64,000 nt of DNA from Streptomyces ochraceiscleroticus (GTDB lineage: Bacteria; Actinomycetota; Actinomycetes; Streptomycetales; Streptomycetaceae), in the NCBI RefSeq assembly GCF_000720485.1, contig NZ_JOAX01000012.1:1-64000 (forward strand), written 5' to 3'. This document shows, piece after piece, positions 37,472 through 46,916 of this stretch. The position numbers were made by a program, and so were the translations under genes. Every line of letters starts with the position of its first letter. Position 1 is the first letter of the stretch. A model generated the notes under the pieces. The model did not search any database. It was not told the DNA's origin and saw only the letters and a list, made by a program, of their open reading frames with translations.

Positions 37472-39514
37472 TCACCGCTCGCCGGACCGGAAACCGAACC
37501 CGGACGCGCTCCCGAACCCGGACCCGGACCCACTCCCGGCCCCGGCCCCGGACTCGGATGCCGAAGTGTCCGGAGTCTCCCCCTCGCCCCCGCACAGCGC
37601 CCGTGCGCATGCCTGGAGCTCGGCGGGGCGGACGCCGGCGAGAGCGGTGATGAGGTGGCCGTCGGGGCGGATGAGGAGGACGTTGTGGGCGGCGGCGCCC
37701 GGGTAGTACTCCGCGACCAGGATCTCCGCGGTCAGCGGCAGCGCCGCCACCGCGTCGGCGAGCTGCGGCATCAAGCCCGCCGACATCCAGTGCCGGCGGT
37801 CCCACACCCCCGTGCCCGGCGCGACCAGGACAACCAGCAGGCCGTGCCCCAGCCGGTCCCGCAGCCGTACGGCCGAGCCGTCGGGCGCCGTCACCGCGAC
37901 GTCCGCGACCGGCCCGCCCGGCTCAGTACCCACCCGGACCGCCCCGGCCGGCGGAGTGACGGGCGCCAGCGGCGACCGGTCGTACACCGAAGGCGCGCCC
38001 AGCGGCCCGCGCCCCAGATGCCCGTCCGTCAGCAGCGACGTCCGCCCGCGCCCGGCCGCCGTGACCACACCCCGCAGCCGCCCCCGGGCACCGCCGTCGC
38101 GCACCAACGGCAATGCCTGGTCCGCGGCGCGCAGACGGGCGGCGACGGCGCTCCTGCGCTCCGCCTGATAGCTGTCCAGCAGCGTGTCGGAGGCGCCGTG
38201 GTGCCAGGCGAGCGACAGCTTCCAGGCGAGGTTCTCGACGTCCCGCAGCCCCTCGTCCAGGCCCTGCGTGCCCAGTGCGCCGAGCAGGTGCGCGGCGTCC
38301 CCGGCGAGGAACGCCCGCCCGGAACGCCAGCGCCGCGCGAGCCGATGGTGGACGGTGTGGACTCCGGTGTTGAGCAGCTCGTAGGGCGGCACGAGCGAGC
38401 CGGCCCCCTCGCCCGCACCGGCCGCCTCGCCCGCACCGATCCCGCCCGCACCGGCCCCGCTCCTGCCGCTCCGGCCCGTATCCGCACCGGTGGAAGCCCA
38501 GCACGCCAGCGTGTCCCGGATGCGTGTCACCAGTGCGTCCGGGGTGACCAGGTCGCGGCCCGGTGGCAGCAGCCAGTCCAGCCGCCAGACGCCGTCGGGC
38601 AGGGGGCGGGCCGTCACCTCGCCGGCCGGGCCGCCGATGATGCCGGACCGGCCCGTTCCGGCGGCGCCGCGGCGCGGGGGCGCGCGGTGCAGCAGGGCTT
38701 CGCCGGGCCAGGGGAGTTCGGTACGCAGGGCGGCGACGGCATGCCGTTCGACGGCGGTACGGCCGGGGAAGCGGATGTCCAGCAGCTTGCGTACGGTCGA
38801 CCGCGGTCCGTCGCAGCCGATGACGTAACTCCCGCGCCACCATGTGCCATTGGGGCCGCGGGTGTGGACGCCGACGCCGTCACGGTCCTGGGTCAGCTCG
38901 TCGACGCGGCTCTCGGTGACGACCTGTACGAGCGGTTCGTGATCGAGGACGGTGCGGAGGGCGCGGGCGAGGGCGTGTTGGGGCACGTGTATGGGCGACA
39001 GGAAGGCGTGCGTGCCGTTGTCGTGCGCCGCGCCGTCCAGCGCATGCGCCGTGATCGCCTTTCCGCGCGCGGCCGCCGCACCCGCGCCGGGCACGTCACT
39101 GCCACTCTCCGCACTGCCCCCATATGTGCCGCGTCCCCCGCCCCCGTGGCCCCAGTCGTCGTCATCGACCCAGTCGCGCCCGCCGGCCCGGGCGCCCTCA
39201 CCGGCCTGTTCGTCCCGCTGTGCCGGGAACATCCCCGTTCCCGCACCCGCGAATTCGACCCGGTCCAGCAGTCGCCGGCGCTGCATCGTGCGCCAGGCCG
39301 CCCAGCGGGTGCCCTCGGCGCCCAGCGTCTCGCCGCAGCCCAGCCGGGTGAGGAAGGCGGCGGTGTCGGGCCGCAGTACGGCGGTACGGGCGAGCCGGAC
39401 CTCCTCGCGGCCGTCGGTCTCGTCCAGTACGACGGAAGGGACGCCGAGCCGTGCGAGGGCGACGGCGAGGGAGAGGCCGACCGGGCCGGCCCCGGCCACG
39501 ATCACCGGGTCCAC
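37472..39514 (-). CDS. FAD-dependent aromatic hydroxylase-type monooxygenase
   Basis: 680 residues. Class A flavin monooxygenase: N-terminal FAD motif VAGAGPVGLSLAVALARLG, the DG motif GCDGPRSTVRKLLDI (~235), and the GDAAH motif in RAFLAGDAAHLLGALGTQGL (~410). A C-terminal thioredoxin-like domain (~530-640) without obvious redox cysteines is typical of polyketide or phenol hydroxylases. Two Gly/Asp/Ala-rich insertions (~105-155 and ~350-370) and a Gly/Ser-rich tail are extra. There is no biosynthetic cluster beside it, so the substrate is unknown. The start ATG at 39514 is at the beginning of the fold. Confidence 0.88.
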   Translation of the reverse strand: MDPVIVAGAGPVGLSLAVALARLGVPSVVLDETDGREEVRLARTAVLRPDTAAFLTRLGCGETLGAEGTRWAAWRTMQRRRLLDRVEFAGAGTGMFPAQRDEQAGEGARAGGRDWVDDDDWGHGGGGRGTYGGSAESGSDVPGAGAAAARGKAITAHALDGAAHDNGTHAFLSPIHVPQHALARALRTVLDHEPLVQVVTESRVDELTQDRDGVGVHTRGPNGTWWRGSYVIGCDGPRSTVRKLLDIRFPGRTAVERHAVAALRTELPWPGEALLHRAPPRRGAAGTGRSGIIGGPAGEVTARPLPDGVWRLDWLLPPGRDLVTPDALVTRIRDTLACWASTGADTGRSGRSGAGAGGIGAGEAAGAGEGAGSLVPPYELLNTGVHTVHHRLARRWRSGRAFLAGDAAHLLGALGTQGLDEGLRDVENLAWKLSLAWHHGASDTLLDSYQAERRSAVAARLRAADQALPLVRDGGARGRLRGVVTAAGRGRTSLLTDGHLGRGPLGAPSVYDRSPLAPVTPPAGAVRVGTEPGGPVADVAVTAPDGSAVRLRDRLGHGLLVVLVAPGTGVWDRRHWMSAGLMPQLADAVAALPLTAEILVAEYYPGAAAHNVLLIRPDGHLITALAGVRPAELQACARALCGGEGETPDTSASESGAGAGSGSGSGFGSASGFGFRSGER

Positions 39515-39630
39515 GAAGCCGCTCCCCGGACCTGGAGGTTCTTACGAGACGTACAGGAACTGACAGTTGGGGCCCGGTGCGCGATCACACAGCGTATGCA
39601 ACCTAGTGCGGGTGTGCCGCGTCAAGTGAC

Positions 39631-39659
39631 AGAGGCAGCGGCGCAGTGCCGCTGCCTCT
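39631..39659. terminator. hairpin after the glu operon
   Basis: A perfect 12-bp stem AGAGGCAGCGGC (39631-39642) with GCCGCTGCCTCT (39648-39659) closes a 5-base loop. It lies 79 bases beyond the gluD stop on the minus strand, in the 223-base gap before the monooxygenase gene. Confidence 0.65.
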
Positions 39660-39737
39660 GTCTACATGTCGGCCCGTCAGGTCCCGGCTGCCGAAAGGCA
39701 GTAGACGAACCGGGCGTTCGCTGTCGTTCTATTCCGT

Positions 39738-40676
39738 CTATTCCGCCTTCTTGTCCACCGGCCCCGGCGTGGTCGCCCCGTCGATGGCGCCCATCGCGTC
39801 GCCCGCCGTCAGCGCCTGGCCCGCCTCCGCGACCGCGATCCCGGTCTTGGCGCGGCGGCCGCGGCGCTCGATCCAGTTGGCGAGCGAGGAGAGCAGCAGG
39901 CACATCGCGACGTAGATCGCGCCGCCCACGATGATCATCGGTACGTACGGGTTGTCGTCGTTGACGACGGTGTTGCCGGCCAGTTGCTGGATCGCGTAGA
40001 GCAGCTCCTGGTAGGTGATGACGTAACCGAGTGAGGTGTCCTTCAGGGTCACCACGAGCTGGCTGATGATCGTCGGGAGCATCGCGCGGATCGCCTGCGG
40101 GATCAGAACCGACGTCATGACCTGCGTCTTGCTCATCCCGATCGCGTACGCGGCCTCACGCTGGCCCTTGGGCACGGAGTTGATGCCCGCGCGGAGCACC
40201 TCCGCCTGGACCGACCCGTTGTAGACGGTCAGACCGATGACCAGGGCCCAGAACTGCGTTCCCTCACCCGTGAAGCCCAGTTCGGACTTGTAGCTGAGGA
40301 AGAGCACCCACAGGACGTAAATCGTGATCAGAAGCGGTACGGCACGGAAGAGCTCGATGAATCCCGTGGTCAGCCAGCGCACCGGCTTGTGGTCCGAGAG
40401 CCGGCCCACGGCCAGCAGCACCCCGAGGACCAGCGACAGCACCGCGGCCACCGCGAAGACCTGGAGCGTCGTCAGGACGCCGTCGCGGATCGAGGTACGC
40501 ACCCCGGCATAGTTGAAGATGTCCCACATCTCCGGCGCGAACTGGCCTTTGGCGGCCAGCCGCATGACGGCGAAGACGATGAGGGCGAGCACGGCGAGCG
40601 CACCGACGACCGAGTAGACCCGGTTGCGTACGCGGGCCTTCGGTCCAGGCGCGTCGTACAGGACACTGCTGCTCAT
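39738..40676 (-). CDS. gluD: glutamate ABC transporter permease GluD
   Basis: 312 residues. Polar amino-acid (His/Glu/Gln) type permease with about five membrane helices and the EAA loop EVLRAGINSVPKGQREAAYAIGMSKTQ. ATG 40676 begins MSSSVLYD; the frame is open further upstream but lacks homology. It is last in the operon, 73 bases after gluC. The C-terminal ~35 residues are hydrophilic and extra to the core. The assignment to glutamate rests on operon order A-B-C-D. Confidence 0.9.
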   Translation of the reverse strand: MSSSVLYDAPGPKARVRNRVYSVVGALAVLALIVFAVMRLAAKGQFAPEMWDIFNYAGVRTSIRDGVLTTLQVFAVAAVLSLVLGVLLAVGRLSDHKPVRWLTTGFIELFRAVPLLITIYVLWVLFLSYKSELGFTGEGTQFWALVIGLTVYNGSVQAEVLRAGINSVPKGQREAAYAIGMSKTQVMTSVLIPQAIRAMLPTIISQLVVTLKDTSLGYVITYQELLYAIQQLAGNTVVNDDNPYVPMIIVGGAIYVAMCLLLSSLANWIERRGRRAKTGIAVAEAGQALTAGDAMGAIDGATTPGPVDKKAE

Positions 40677-40749
40677 GCTTCCGCCTTGTTTCGCTGGGCC
40701 GTGCGCCCGGGCGACGGGCACTTCGTGGGGGAGTTCTGGCTGTGCGCGT

Positions 40750-41397
40750 TCATCGGGCCACCTCCAGGCGGCGCTCCAGCAGCCGGAAGAGGCCGCTGAT
40801 GGTGAAGGTGATGATCAGGTAGGCCAGAGCGATCCACAAGAAGATCCAGCCGATGGCGAAGCCCTTGTCGCTCAGCAGCTTGGAGACGTTGAACAGTTCG
40901 GTGTTGCTGAAGGCGCCCGCGATCGCGGAATTCTTGGTGAGCGCGATGAAGATGCTGCTCAGCGGTGGAATCACGGTGCGGGTGGCCTGCGGAAGGACGA
41001 TCATGCGCAGGGTCTGGAAGAAGGTCATCCCGATGCTGCGGGCGGCCTCGGCCTGACCGAGCGGAACGGTGTTGAACCCGGACCGCACGGCCTCACAGAC
41101 GAACGAGGAGGTGTAGAAGCCGAGCGCGAGCGTGGCCAGTACGAAGGGGCTCGTCCCGGGGAAGAAGATCTGCGGGACGATGAAGAACGCGATGAGGAAC
41201 AGCAGGGTGAGCGGTGTGTTCCGGAGCAGCGTGACCCAGGCGGTACCGAAGGCGCGCAGCGGCGGTACGGGGGAGACGCGGAAGCCGGCTATGAGGATGC
41301 CCAGGACAAGAGCGAGTGCCCCGCTGGCCGCGGTGAGCGCGAGGGTCCCCAGGAAGCCGTCGCGGAACTGCGGGAGATGATCGAGGAGTACGTTCAT
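40750..41397 (-). CDS. gluC: glutamate ABC transporter permease GluC
   Basis: 215 residues with about five membrane helices. The EAA loop is EAVRSGFNTVPLGQAEAARSIGMTFFQ. It pairs with GluD to form the membrane channel of a polar amino-acid importer. ATG at 41397 begins MNVLLDHLPQFRDG. It is separated from gluB by 148 bases that contain a large palindrome. Confidence 0.92.
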   Translation of the reverse strand: MNVLLDHLPQFRDGFLGTLALTAASGALALVLGILIAGFRVSPVPPLRAFGTAWVTLLRNTPLTLLFLIAFFIVPQIFFPGTSPFVLATLALGFYTSSFVCEAVRSGFNTVPLGQAEAARSIGMTFFQTLRMIVLPQATRTVIPPLSSIFIALTKNSAIAGAFSNTELFNVSKLLSDKGFAIGWIFLWIALAYLIITFTISGLFRLLERRLEVAR

Positions 41398-41476
41398 GGG
41401 GTCTCCGCGGTGGCGGTGAGAAGGTGGCGGCGGACGGGCGCGGGACGCCGGCCTCGTTCGTGGACGTCACGAGGCA

Positions 41477-41518
41477 TCGCGCCCCGTACGCCCGCCGCGG
41501 CGGGCGTACGGGGCGCGA
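41477..41518. repeat. 42-bp perfect palindrome between gluB and gluC
   Basis: Positions 41477-41497 and 41498-41518 are exact reverse complements with no loop, beginning TCGCGCCCCGTACGCC. In the mRNA this makes a very stable hairpin directly after the gluB stop. Such a structure usually stabilises the upstream message, so that binding protein exceeds permease, or partly terminates transcription. Confidence 0.85.
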
Positions 41519-41545
41519 CGGCTCAGGCCGGTCTCGAGCGTGCGG

Positions 41546-42454
41546 TCAGTAGCGGGGGAGCGGCGTCTTCGGGGCCTCGTAGGGCGAGCCCGACTTGCCC
41601 AGCGTGCCTTCGTACGCCTTCTTGTAGTCGCCGTTCTTGATGTGCGCCTCGAGGGAGTCGCTGATCGCGTCGCGCAGCGCCTTGTCGCTCTTGTTCATGC
41701 CGACGCCGTAGGGCTCGTCGGTGAACGGCTTGCCCACGAGCTTCAGCTTGGTGGGACGCTCCGCGGCGTACCCCTTGAGGATCGCGTCATCGGTGGTGAC
41801 GGCGTCGACCTGGCCGTCCAGCAGCTGCTTGACGCAGAGGGAGTACTTGGAGAGCTCGGTGGTCTCGGCCCCGTACTTGGCCTTCTTGATCTCCTGCAGC
41901 GGAGTCGAGCCGACGATCGAGCAGACCTTCTTGCCCTTGACCGAGTCCGGCCCGGTGATCGACTTCTCGTCCTTGCGGACCAGGAGGTCGGCGCCGGCCA
42001 CGTAGTACGGGCCCGCGAAGCCGACCTGCTTCTTGCGCTCGTCGTTGATCGTGTAGGTGCCGACGTAGTAGTCGACCTGGCCCTTGGAGATCGAGGTCTC
42101 GCGGACGTTGGAGTCGACCGTCTTGAACTCGATCTGCTTGGCGGAGAAGCCGAGGTCGGCGGCGATCATCTTGGCGATCTCGATGTCGAAGCCGGTGCGC
42201 TTGCCGTCGGAGTCCTGGAAGCCCAGGAACGGCTGGTCCGCCTTGGCGCCCACGATGATCTTGCCGCGCTGCTGGGCCTTCTTCAGCGTCGGGGAGTCGA
42301 TCTTGACGTTCTCGGCGGCCTTGTACGTCCCGCTGAAGACCTTCTCGCCCTTGGGCTTGTCGCCGGCCGTGCCGGACTGGCCACCGCACGCCGTCGCGGT
42401 CGCGGTCAGCGCGAGCACCACCGTGGCCGCAGCGGCCGTCTTACGCATCCTCAT
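41546..42454 (-). CDS. gluB: glutamate-binding lipoprotein GluB
   Basis: 302 residues. An N-terminal lipoprotein signal peptide (MRMRKTAAAATVVLAL then TATATAC) places Cys in a lipobox near residue 22. The rest is a family 3 extracellular solute-binding protein: GFDIEIAKMIAADLG, SISKGQVDYYVGTYTI and the hinge segments. ATG 42454 has AAGGAA upstream; a second ATG two codons later is possible. It captures amino acid outside the membrane and delivers it to GluCD. Confidence 0.93.
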   Translation of the reverse strand: MRMRKTAAAATVVLALTATATACGGQSGTAGDKPKGEKVFSGTYKAAENVKIDSPTLKKAQQRGKIIVGAKADQPFLGFQDSDGKRTGFDIEIAKMIAADLGFSAKQIEFKTVDSNVRETSISKGQVDYYVGTYTINDERKKQVGFAGPYYVAGADLLVRKDEKSITGPDSVKGKKVCSIVGSTPLQEIKKAKYGAETTELSKYSLCVKQLLDGQVDAVTTDDAILKGYAAERPTKLKLVGKPFTDEPYGVGMNKSDKALRDAISDSLEAHIKNGDYKKAYEGTLGKSGSPYEAPKTPLPRY

Positions 42455-42509
42455 GGTGAAGTTCCTTCGGTTCAGCAGGTGTGGGCAGGCATCGTGGGCC
42501 ACTGCGGGC

Positions 42510-43295
42510 TCAGTGGTGCAGGATCTTGGAAAGGAAGTCCTTGGCACGGTCGCTGCGCGGGTTGTTGAAGAACTGCGTCGGCTCGGCCTCTTCGACGATC
42601 CTGCCGTCCGCCATGAAGACGACGCGGTTCGCCGCCGAACGCGCGAAACCCATCTCGTGCGTGACGACGACCATGGTCATGCCGTCCCGGGCGAGCTGCT
42701 GCATGACCTCCAGCACCTCGTTGATCATCTCCGGGTCCAGCGCCGAGGTGGGCTCGTCGAAGAGCATCACCTTCGGGTCCATCGCCAGCGCTCGGGCGAT
42801 CGCCACACGCTGCTGCTGGCCGCCGGAGAGCTGCGCGGGGTACTTGTCCGCCTGGGTGCCCACGCCGACCCGGTCCAGCAGCGCACGGGCCTTCTGCTCG
42901 GCCGCCTTCTTGTCCGCCTTGCGGACCTTCAGCTGGCCCAGCGTCACGTTCTCCAGGACCGTCTTGTGCGCGAAGAGGTTGAAGGACTGGAAGACCATGC
43001 CGACGTCGGCCCGCAGCCGCGCCAGCTCCCGGCCCTCCTGGGGCAGCGGCTTGCCGTCGATGGTGATGCTTCCGGAGTCGACGGTCTCCAGGCGGTTGAT
43101 CGTGCGGCACAGCGTGGACTTGCCGGACCCGGACGGACCGATCACGACGACGACCTCGCCGCGCTTGATCGTCAGATCGATGTCCTGGAGCACGTGCAGC
43201 GCGCCGAAATGCTTGTTGACCCCTGTCAGCACGACCAGATCGTCCACCGCCGGGGCGGGGCCCCCGGGGTCCTTGGTCACCGATACTTCGCTCAT
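42510..43295 (-). CDS. gluA: glutamate ABC transporter ATP-binding protein GluA
   Basis: 261 residues. Walker [11 protein letters not shown] loop VFQSFNLF, signature LSGGQQQR, Walker [13 protein letters not shown] and the switch His in VTHEMGF are all present. It powers the GluBCD importer. ATG 43295 follows GAGGAGG. It is first in the operon, and 55 bases separate it from gluB. The neighbouring divergent two-component genes may regulate it, but that is inference. Confidence 0.94.
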   Translation of the reverse strand: MSEVSVTKDPGGPAPAVDDLVVLTGVNKHFGALHVLQDIDLTIKRGEVVVVIGPSGSGKSTLCRTINRLETVDSGSITIDGKPLPQEGRELARLRADVGMVFQSFNLFAHKTVLENVTLGQLKVRKADKKAAEQKARALLDRVGVGTQADKYPAQLSGGQQQRVAIARALAMDPKVMLFDEPTSALDPEMINEVLEVMQQLARDGMTMVVVTHEMGFARSAANRVVFMADGRIVEEAEPTQFFNNPRSDRAKDFLSKILHH

Positions 43296-43604
43296 CGGCG
43301 GGTAGCTCCGTCCTCCTCGGTTGAGAGGACAGTAGTGACGCACCGCGATCAGCGTCAGTACATCTGAGCGGAAATTGAGCATAACGATCCGGCTGCAAAG
43401 CGACACTCTGGGTGAACGGGGCGCAGGGTGCGTGGACGCGCCCGGCGGCCGGTTTGCGGAGGGCAATGGTCCGCTCCGTACGGGCCGGTACCGGCTGGGT
43501 AACAGATGTCCGTACCGGGCCTGCTGCCCCTTGACGGGTCCGCCGTCGATCGCGGTAGATGCCCTGATGGCCTGCGACGCGAGCCGATGAGAGGGGGAGG
43601 GCCG
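43296..43604. other. divergent intergenic region between gluA and the response regulator
   Basis: 309 bases with no gene. It is AT-richer around 43350-43420, where the glu operon promoter must lie, and contains the GAGGAGG ribosome site of gluA and the GGGGGAGG site (43593-43600) of the regulator. I could not identify a convincing -35/-10 pair or an operator repeat. Confidence 0.6.
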
Positions 43605-44324
43605 ATGCGGCTGCTGCTGGTGGAGGACGACAACCATGTCGCCGCGGCGCTCTCCGCGGTGCTCGCCAGGCACGGCTTCGAGGTGGTGCACGCCCGCAGC
43701 GGTGAGGAGGCGCTGCACGCGCTCGTACCGGACGCGGCGGAGCCCTTCGCGGTGGTACTGCTCGATCTGGGCCTGCCCGACCAGGACGGATTCGAGGTCT
43801 GCGGCCGGATACGGAAGCTCACGAGCACCCCGGTGATCATGGTTACCGCGCGCTCCGACGTCCGCTCGCGCATCCACGGCCTGAACCTCGGCGCGGACGA
43901 CTACGTGGTCAAGCCGTACGACACCGGGGAGCTGCTGGCCCGTATCCACGCGGTGAGCCGACGCACCGTGCACGGCCCCGGGGAGCAGGCGGCCGAGGAC
44001 GGGGGCGGCGAGCACCTGCTGCGCATCGGTGCCGTCACCATCGAACTGGCCACCCGCCAGGTCTCGGTCAATGGGGGCGCGGTCCCGCTGACCCGTAAGG
44101 AGTTCGACCTGCTGGCCCTTCTTGCGCAGCGCCCCGGGGTGGTCTTCCGCCGGGAGCAGATCATCAGCGAGGTGTGGCGGACGAGCTGGGAGGGCACCGG
44201 GCGGACTCTGGAGGTGCACATCGCCTCGCTCCGTTCCAAGCTGCGGATGCCCGCGCTGATCGAGACGGTGCGCGGCGTCGGTTACCGGCTCGTGGCGCCC
44301 GCTCCCGCGCCCCCGGCCTCCTGA
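43605..44324 (+). CDS. OmpR-family response regulator
   Basis: 239 residues. The receiver domain (1-120) has Asp54 in VVLLDLGLP, with the acidic pair EDD near 8-10 and Lys in VVKPYD. The C-terminal winged helix (~140-230) carries [17 protein letters not shown] and [17 protein letters not shown] 43605 follows GGGGGAGG. It is paired with the kinase 15 bases downstream and divergent from gluABCD. The target is unknown; the adjacent glu operon and TAXI gene are candidates. Confidence 0.93.
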   Translation: MRLLLVEDDNHVAAALSAVLARHGFEVVHARSGEEALHALVPDAAEPFAVVLLDLGLPDQDGFEVCGRIRKLTSTPVIMVTARSDVRSRIHGLNLGADDYVVKPYDTGELLARIHAVSRRTVHGPGEQAAEDGGGEHLLRIGAVTIELATRQVSVNGGAVPLTRKEFDLLALLAQRPGVVFRREQIISEVWRTSWEGTGRTLEVHIASLRSKLRMPALIETVRGVGYRLVAPAPAPPAS

Positions 44325-44339
44325 GGGCCGTCCGGCACC

Positions 44340-45770
44340 GTGCGCACCCGCCTCCTCCCGCTCCTCATCGTGCTGATGGCCGGTGTGCTGCTCGCGCTCG
44401 GCTTCCCGCTGGCCGGCAGCCAGGCGGCGGGCGAGCAGCAGCGGGTGGTGGTGGACCGGATCGACGACGCGGCGCGCTTCGCCTCACTGGCGCAGTTCGT
44501 CACCGCCCGGCCCGGCGCCGACGGCCGGGCCCCCGCCGAGGACGAACGGCTGAGCACGCTCCGCACGGAGCTCCAGCGGTACCACGATCTCTACGGCATC
44601 CGTGCCGGTGTCTTCTACCGCGATCGCACCCCCATGGCCGCCGCGCCCGCGCGCTGGCGGGTACCGAGTACGGGGGAGGGGCGGCAGGCTTTCGACGAGG
44701 CGCTCGCCGGGCGGCGCAGCCACGACCCGCATCAGGCGTGGCCCTGGGACGAGCGCCGGCTGCCGGTCGCCTCGCCGGTCATCCGGGACGGCGACGTCGT
44801 CGCGGTGGTCTTCACCGACTCGCCCACGAAGCAGCTCCGTTCGAGGATCCTGCACGGCTGGCTGTGGCTGGTGGCGGGGGAGGCGCTGGCCATGCTGGTC
44901 GCGGTCGGCGCCGCGTTCCGGCTCACGGGGTGGGTGCTGCTGCCCGTACGGACACTGGACGCGGCCACCCACGACATCGCCACCGGGCGGATGAAGTCCC
45001 GGGTGGTCGCCGGTTCGGGGCCGCCGGAACTCCGCAGGCTGGCCCGGTCGTTCAACGAGATGGCGGACAACGTCGAGGACGTGCTGGAGCAGCAGCGCGC
45101 CTTCGTCGCCGACGCCTCCCACCAGCTCCGCAATCCGCTCTCCGCCCTCCTGCTCCGCATCGAACTGCTCGCGCTCGAACTCCCCGAGGGGAACGAGGAG
45201 ATCGCCTCCGTGCGTACGGAGGGCAAGCGCCTGGCCCGGGTCCTGGACGGCCTGCTGGACCTGGCGCTGGCCGAGCACGTCCCCGCCGACCTGCAGCTCA
45301 CCGATGTCGCAGCGCTGGCTGCCGAACGGGCCGACGCCTGGCGCCCGCTGGCCGACGACAAGGGCGTCACGCTGCGGTACGACGGGCACGGCGCGGTCAC
45401 GGGCTGGGCGGACCCGGTGGCGCTGTCCAGCGCCCTGGACGCGGTCGTCGACAACGCCCTGAAGTTCACCCCGGCCGGCGAGGAGGTCACGGTCGCCGCG
45501 GCCCCCGAGGGCGAGCGCGTCCGGATCACCGTCGCCGACCACGGCCCCGGCCTCACGGACGAGGAACTGGAGCGGATCGGTGACCGCTTCTGGCGCAGCG
45601 GCCGCCACCAGAACGTCTCCGGGTCCGGCCTGGGCCTGTCCATCACCCGCGTCATGCTCGCCGCGGGCGGCGCGGACATCTCCTACGCCCCGAACGCGCC
45701 ACGCGGCCTGTGCGTCACTGTCACGGTCCCGCGCGACCGCCCGCACCAGGACGCGCCGGCGGCCCCCTGA
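44340..45770 (+). CDS. sensor histidine kinase
   Basis: 476 residues. Two membrane helices (~5-25 and ~178-200) flank an external sensing domain of ~150 residues. A HAMP domain (~200-250) and HisKA with His261 in DASHQLRNP follow. The HATPase domain (~350-460) has an N box DNALKF and G boxes DHGPGL and GSGLGLS. GTG 44340 is the first codon after a 15-base gap from the response regulator. The unusual Gln in place of Glu after the phospho-His (HQLRNP) is common in streptomycete kinases. Confidence 0.92.
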   Translation: MRTRLLPLLIVLMAGVLLALGFPLAGSQAAGEQQRVVVDRIDDAARFASLAQFVTARPGADGRAPAEDERLSTLRTELQRYHDLYGIRAGVFYRDRTPMAAAPARWRVPSTGEGRQAFDEALAGRRSHDPHQAWPWDERRLPVASPVIRDGDVVAVVFTDSPTKQLRSRILHGWLWLVAGEALAMLVAVGAAFRLTGWVLLPVRTLDAATHDIATGRMKSRVVAGSGPPELRRLARSFNEMADNVEDVLEQQRAFVADASHQLRNPLSALLLRIELLALELPEGNEEIASVRTEGKRLARVLDGLLDLALAEHVPADLQLTDVAALAAERADAWRPLADDKGVTLRYDGHGAVTGWADPVALSSALDAVVDNALKFTPAGEEVTVAAAPEGERVRITVADHGPGLTDEELERIGDRFWRSGRHQNVSGSGLGLSITRVMLAAGGADISYAPNAPRGLCVTVTVPRDRPHQDAPAAP

Positions 45771-45798
45771 CGGCCCCGTGAGGGGCCTTCACGGGCCG
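45771..45798. terminator. imperfect hairpin between the convergent kinase and TAXI genes
   Basis: CGGCCCCGTGAGG (45771-45783) can pair with CCTTCACGGGCCG (ending about 45799) with a one-base bulge on each side. It lies exactly between the two convergent stop codons. Confidence 0.5.
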
Positions 45799-46794
45799 CT
45801 ACGGCTTGGCCGAGACGTAGTACCGCCGTGCTCCCTCATGCAGTGGCAGCGGGTCGGTGAAGACGGCGGTGCGCAGGTCGACCTTCTGGGCGTCGTGCAC
45901 CTCGCGGCCGATCCGGTCGCGGCTGTCGATCACCGTCCGCGTCATGGCCCTGGTCAGGTCCGGGTCCTGGCGGTCGGTGGTCACCAGGAGGTTCGCCACC
46001 GCGACGGTCTTCACGGCCCGGTCGTCCTGCGCCTCCGGATACGCGTCCGCCGGCATCACGGCGGCCCGGTAGTAGCGGCTGCCCCTGCCCTGCGCGTGCA
46101 GCGGTTTCACCAGGTCGCCGAGTTGGACCAGTCGTACGGGGAAGCGGTCGGCCAGCCGCTTCACGGCGGTGGTGGGCAGCCCGCCGGACCAGAAGAACGC
46201 GTCGAGCTTCCCGCTCTCCAGCAGCCGCGGCATCGTGTCGATGCCGACGCGCTCCGCGTGGATGTCCCGGTCGAAGTCCAGCTTCGCCGCGCGCATCAGC
46301 CGGCGGGTGATCAGCTGTACTCCGGAGCCGTCGGCGCCGACCCCGACGCGCAGCCCCTTCAGGTCGCGCGTCGAGCGGACCTTGGAGTTTCTGGGGACGA
46401 CGAGCTGCATGTAGTCGTCGTAGAGCCGTGCGCACGCGCGCAGCCCGGTGGCGTCGCGCCCGCCGGCCACCTGGTACGTGGCGACCGCGTCGGCCGCCGC
46501 GATGGTGAACTGGGCGCGCCCCGAGACGAGTTTGCGGATGTTGTCGACGGAGCCCTCACTGCGGGACAGGGTGACGTCGAGGTCCGGGAGGTCGTGCCCG
46601 AGGTCCTGCTTCAGCAGCTCCCCGTAGCGCGCGTACACCCCGGTCGGCACTCCCGTGGCCAGCGTCACCCGCCCGCCCGGCGCCTGCGGCCCGCCCGGCA
46701 GCAGGAACCACAGCAGCAGTCCGGCGACGGCCGCCGCCGCGACCGCCATCTGCAGTGCCCGGCGGCCGCAGGGCAGGGGAATGCTGTGGACCAT
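45799..46794 (-). CDS. TAXI-family TRAP-type solute-binding protein, membrane-anchored
   Basis: 331 residues. One N-terminal hydrophobic segment (~12-32) acts as an anchor or uncleaved signal. The TAXI fold follows: VTLATGVPTGVYARYGELL, SVDNIRKLVSGRAQFTIAAADA and DLKGLRVGVGADGSG. In TRAP systems this subunit feeds a DctQM permease, but no permease gene is present here. It converges on the histidine kinase gene, so it may serve as a ligand-sensing partner; that is inference. ATG 46794 has no obvious ribosome site. Confidence 0.85.
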   Translation of the reverse strand: MVHSIPLPCGRRALQMAVAAAAVAGLLLWFLLPGGPQAPGGRVTLATGVPTGVYARYGELLKQDLGHDLPDLDVTLSRSEGSVDNIRKLVSGRAQFTIAAADAVATYQVAGGRDATGLRACARLYDDYMQLVVPRNSKVRSTRDLKGLRVGVGADGSGVQLITRRLMRAAKLDFDRDIHAERVGIDTMPRLLESGKLDAFFWSGGLPTTAVKRLADRFPVRLVQLGDLVKPLHAQGRGSRYYRAAVMPADAYPEAQDDRAVKTVAVANLLVTTDRQDPDLTRAMTRTVIDSRDRIGREVHDAQKVDLRTAVFTDPLPLHEGARRYYVSAKP

Positions 46795-46882
46795 GGCCGG
46801 AATCCTGCCAGCCGCGGCCCCCGAAAGGGAGGGGCCGACGGCGATCGCCCCTGATACGGCGCGCAGCACCCCGTGACGCCGG

Positions 46883-46916
46883 ATGCATACCCCTGTTATA
46901 TAATTGCTGTATGCAT
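46883..46916. promoter_or_regulatory. marR promoter within an inverted repeat (putative autoregulatory operator)
   Basis: ATGCATAC (46883-46890) and GTATGCAT (46909-46916) form a perfect 8-18-8 inverted repeat. Between them lies a perfect -10 hexamer TATAAT (46899-46904), 6 bases before the marR ATG. The right arm overlaps the start codon. MarR binding here would cover the promoter. Confidence 0.72.
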
